NCBI GenBank assembly: GCA_022706165.1
Contig: JAKJDA010000009.1
Location: 1 to 7,764 of the forward strand
Origin: Candidatus Hydrogenedentota bacterium
Lineage (GTDB): Bacteria; Hydrogenedentota; Hydrogenedentia; Hydrogenedentales; SLHB01
Length of the DNA stretch: 7,764 nucleotides
Reading direction: 5' to 3'
The position numbers were made by a program, and so were the translations under genes. Shown piece by piece: positions 5,861 to 7,764 of this stretch. Under the pieces are notes generated by a model. That model searched no databases, had not been told where the DNA came from, and saw nothing but the letters and a program-made list of their open reading frames with translations. How positions within the stretch are numbered: the first letter of the stretch is position 1; the number at the start of each line of letters is the position of its first letter.

Positions 5861-6727
5861 CTACCCCTTACGCCGTAGCTTTTGCATCACCGGCACTTCG
5901 CGCTCGATGACGCGCTTGACGCCGTCGCCCATTGCCGTCTCGATGAGGCGGATATCGCGCACCAGGCGCGTGATGCCGTTCGGTTCGAGCGAGGCGGCGT
6001 GATCCGAGCCCCACATCGAGCGATCGAGCGTGATGTGCCGTTCGACGCACGTTGCGCCCAGCGCCACCGCCGCCACGGTCGAAGGCAAGCCGGTCTCGTG
6101 ACCGCTGTAGCCGATGGGAATGGCGTAGCGATCGATCATTTTCGGGATGACCCTGATGTTGAGCTCCTCGTAGTACGCGGGATAGGCGCTGCACGAATGC
6201 ATGAGGACAAGGTCTTTCTTTCCGATCGCCTCAACGGCGCGATCCACGTCATCCATCGTGCTCATGCCCGTCGAAAGGATGATCGGCGCGCCCTTTGCCC
6301 GCGTGTAGCGCAGCAGATCATGGTCCGTCAGGCTGGCCGAGGCAATCTTGTAACACGGCGGGCGGAACTGGTCGATAAAGTCCACCGACGCCTCGTCCCA
6401 GCACGACGCGAACCACGGAATGCCTTTTTCCTTGCAGTAGCGGTCGATCTCGCGGTATTCGTCGACGCCGAATTCAAGACCTCGCTTCAGGTCGCCGTTG
6501 GTTGCGCCGAAGGGGCTTTCGCGCGGGCGCGCCAATTCCTCGGCGCTATACACGATATCGATGGTGCGCTTTTGGAATTTGACGGCGTTGCACTTGGCGT
6601 CGTGCGCCACGTCGATCAACCGCTTGGCGAGGTCCACGTCGCTATTGTGGTTGATGCCGATCTCGGCGATGACATAGCAAGGACGCCCCGGACCTACGAT
6701 GGCGTCGCCTATCCGCACTTCTGACAT
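5861..6727 (-). CDS. NeuB-family sialic-acid-like synthase lacking the SAF domain
   Basis: A 288-residue TIM-barrel synthase that condenses phosphoenolpyruvate with an aldose or aldose phosphate to form a 3-deoxy-ulosonic acid. Visible family motifs are AEIGINHN (21-28), KFQ (50-52), YKIAS (126-130), STGM (152-155), SAYP (180-183), GYSGHE (206-211), ERHIT (229-233) and GSDHAASLEP (240-249). H210 and H231 match the metal-binding histidines. NeuB proteins are usually about 340-350 residues with a C-terminal SAF domain that reaches into the partner's active site; here the protein ends just after the barrel at QKLRRKG. The next gene begins three bases later, so the domain has not been cut off by a frameshift. 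The ATG at 6727 has GGAGG ten bases upstream. It is the first gene of the operon. The sugar product is undetermined (Neu, KDN-like or other). Confidence 0.9.
   Translation of the reverse strand: MSEVRIGDAIVGPGRPCYVIAEIGINHNSDVDLAKRLIDVAHDAKCNAVKFQKRTIDIVYSAEELARPRESPFGATNGDLKRGLEFGVDEYREIDRYCKEKGIPWFASCWDEASVDFIDQFRPPCYKIASASLTDHDLLRYTRAKGAPIILSTGMSTMDDVDRAVEAIGKKDLVLMHSCSAYPAYYEELNIRVIPKMIDRYAIPIGYSGHETGLPSTVAAVALGATCVERHITLDRSMWGSDHAASLEPNGITRLVRDIRLIETAMGDGVKRVIEREVPVMQKLRRKG
5864..5869 (-). promoter_or_regulatory. Ribosome binding site for the GTG start of the HAD phosphatase
   Basis: AAGGGG on the minus strand, inside the last codons of the NeuB-like gene, lies six bases before the GTG at 5857. 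It supports the non-ATG start and coupling of the two genes. Confidence 0.6.
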
Positions 6728-6874
6728 GAAGCCATATCCTCCGTCCCTCCCGTGGCGTCAGGAGCCCGGGGTTCCTTCCCGAAAGCACGGCTAAGCATCT
6801 CACAACGCCCGGCGACAAATCCACAGGCGGCCCCGTCTCGCGCGGGTTTTGCCGCTGCAATCAGAATGCTGCCA

Positions 6875-6893
6875 TCGCTCTTCCCTTGAGCGA
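6875..6893. promoter_or_regulatory. Small palindrome overlapping the candidate -35 box
   Basis: TCGCTC (6875-6880) and GAGCGA (6888-6893) form a 6-bp inverted repeat with a seven-base spacer, covering the possible -35 element at 6886-6891. It could be an operator, but a repeat of this length is expected about once by chance in a region of this size. Confidence 0.2.
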
Positions 6894-6915
6894 GGAACGG
6901 CTCGGGTGCTACACT
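6886..6915 (+). promoter_or_regulatory. Candidate sigma70-type promoter for the GHKL ATPase gene
   Basis: TTGAGC (6886-6891) and TACACT (6910-6915) are separated by 18 bases. TG at 6907-6908 supplies an extended -10 (TGcTACACT). Each hexamer matches four of six consensus bases. Transcription would start near 6922 and leave a leader of about 60 bases before the GTG at 6984. Confidence 0.45.
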
Positions 6916-6983
6916 TTCCTTCTTTTACAGACACGGTTCGCCTTGATGATCGGTTGGGGGCGACAGCGGAAAGGACTGCCGGC

Positions 6984-7764
6984 GTGAAGAAAATTTCGGT
7001 GCAGGTGAAGAGCGACCATATCGAGTTGCTTTCCCGGGCCAAGCCCATGACGGCCGTGGCGGAGTTGGTTTGGAACGCCTTGGATGCCGAGGCGACCGAG
7101 GTTCGGGTCGAATTCGTCGAGAACGATCTTGGCGGGATTGAATGCTTGCGCGTGCGGGATAACGGCCACGGGTTGCTCTATGATCACGCGCTGGTGGTGT
7201 TCCGCAATCTTGGCGGTTCCTGGAAGCGCGAAGGCGCGCCGACCGCACGCCGGAAACGCGAAATGCACGGCAAATACGGCAAGGGCCGTTTCCGCGCGTT
7301 TACGCTTGGCAACCGGGTCGAATGGCGCAGCGTTTTCGAGTTGAGCGGCATCACGTACGCGTATTCCATCGTCGGACACGGCGCGACCCCAGGCGAGTTT
7401 GATCTGTCCGATCCGGAACCGACGCCCAGCGCACCCGTGGGGATGACCGTCGAAATCGCCGACCTTCCCGCCGCCGCCGAACTCTTGCGCGGGGTGAAGG
7501 CCTTGCAAGAGGCCACGGATATCTTCGCGTTATACCTGCGTCAGTATCCGGACACCCGCATCGTTTACGACGGCGTGCCGCTCGATCCGCGCAGCGCCGA
7601 AGACCATTCCGCGGAATACGAACTCGGCGAACTCGTCACGCAAGACGGGCAACGCGTTCACGCCGCCCTGACTGTCGTCGAGTGGAATCTTCCGGGAAAA
7701 CGTGGGGTTTTGTTGTGTGACGCCGCCGGTTTCGCGCTGCATGCGTCTTCGCTGCGTCCCTATT
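6984..7764 (+). CDS. GHKL (Bergerat-fold) ATPase, N-terminal part (partial at the right edge)
   Basis: An uninterrupted frame of 260 codons runs off the window. The N-terminus has the ATP-binding signature of the gyrase/Hsp90/histidine kinase/MutL superfamily: motif I ELVWNALDAEAT (27-38) with E27, N31 and D34, motif II DNGHG (59-63), and the glycine-rich lid motif HGKYGKGRF (95-103) with G96, G99 and G101. The absence of a histidine-kinase H-box before the ATPase and its position at the very N-terminus fit Hsp90-, MutL- or MORC-like proteins. Residues beyond about 130 look like a mixed region I cannot assign. The GTG at 6984 has AAGGA eight bases upstream. No signal peptide or membrane segment is seen, so it is probably cytoplasmic. 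It diverges from the glycan operon and need not be related to it. Chaperone, DNA-repair and phage-defence roles are all open because the C-terminal part is missing. Confidence 0.85.
   Translation, partial: MKKISVQVKSDHIELLSRAKPMTAVAELVWNALDAEATEVRVEFVENDLGGIECLRVRDNGHGLLYDHALVVFRNLGGSWKREGAPTARRKREMHGKYGKGRFRAFTLGNRVEWRSVFELSGITYAYSIVGHGATPGEFDLSDPEPTPSAPVGMTVEIADLPAAAELLRGVKALQEATDIFALYLRQYPDTRIVYDGVPLDPRSAEDHSAEYELGELVTQDGQRVHAALTVVEWNLPGKRGVLLCDAAGFALHASSLRPY

Larger units (their letters stand above)
6728..6983. other. Divergent intergenic region between the glycan operon and the GHKL gene
   Basis: These 256 bases separate the operon start from the rightward ATPase gene. They hold the operon's GGAGG ribosome site (6738-6742), a candidate rightward promoter (6886-6915) and the AAGGA site of the GHKL gene (6971-6975). 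On the leftward strand I see no convincing -35/-10 pair, so the operon promoter is unlocated. No RNA gene or strong terminator is visible. Confidence 0.6.

Noticed and set aside
6832..6850. Terminator-like CCCG...CGGG followed by TTTT on the + strand
   Set aside because: Only a 4-bp stem, and no rightward gene ends just upstream of it.
6856..6874. Leftward sigma54-like promoter (TGGCAGC...TTGCA)
   Set aside because: The distance between the GG and GC elements is three bases too long; sigma54 promoters need strict spacing.
6946..6987. 13-codon leader peptide ending in the GTGA overlap with the GHKL start
   Set aside because: No ribosome site precedes its ATG and such short frames are common by chance; the overlap alone is not enough.
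1..7764. CRISPR array, tRNA/rRNA gene, insertion sequence or attachment site
   Set aside because: No regularly spaced repeats, no tRNA cloverleaf or rRNA-like stretch, no transposase motifs and no terminal inverted repeats were seen on reading both strands.

Overview
The window is G+C-rich bacterial DNA, with ATG/GTG starts, Shine-Dalgarno sites and tightly packed genes. It looks like part of a cell-surface glycan locus. The lineage cannot be fixed from this sequence. A Gram-negative-style bacterium is likely because the operon ends in an undecaprenyl-phosphate-type glycosyltransferase and starts with a nonulosonate (sialic-acid-like) synthase.

Layout: (1) 1-117, + strand, the last 38 codons of an unidentified gene. 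(2) 118-162, a short convergent gap almost filled by a perfect 8-bp inverted repeat. (3) 163-6727, minus strand, six co-directional genes read from right to left with gaps of only 3 to 42 bases, so almost certainly one operon: NeuB-family synthase (6727-5861), KdsC-like HAD phosphatase (5857-5372), thiamine-diphosphate enzyme of the acetolactate-synthase fold (5352-3553), two tandem paralogous FkbM methyltransferases that each carry an extra N-terminal Rossmann-like domain (3526-2339 and 2296-1133), and a membrane-anchored family 2 glycosyltransferase (1119-163). (4) 6728-6983, a divergent intergenic region with a plausible sigma70-type promoter for the rightward gene. (5) 6984-7764, + strand, the N-terminal 260 residues of a GHKL (Bergerat-fold) ATPase that runs off the window.

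How the genes may work together (inference): the NeuB-like enzyme would condense PEP with an aldose or aldose phosphate to make a 3-deoxy-ulosonic acid. The HAD enzyme would remove a phosphate from that product. The ThDP enzyme could add or remove a two-carbon unit on a sugar or keto-acid intermediate. The two FkbM proteins would O-methylate sugar hydroxyls, and the last protein would move a sugar onto a polyprenyl-phosphate carrier. No CMP-sugar synthetase, epimerase or polymerase is present, so the operon is a module that depends on genes elsewhere.

The least ordinary points are the NeuB homologue without the usual C-terminal SAF (antifreeze-like) domain, the acetolactate-synthase-like enzyme that has lost the acetolactate-synthase specificity Trp, the tandem duplication of the two-domain FkbM genes, and a perfect intercistronic hairpin between those duplicates. 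The GHKL ATPase is separate and divergently transcribed. Its role cannot be read from the part visible here.
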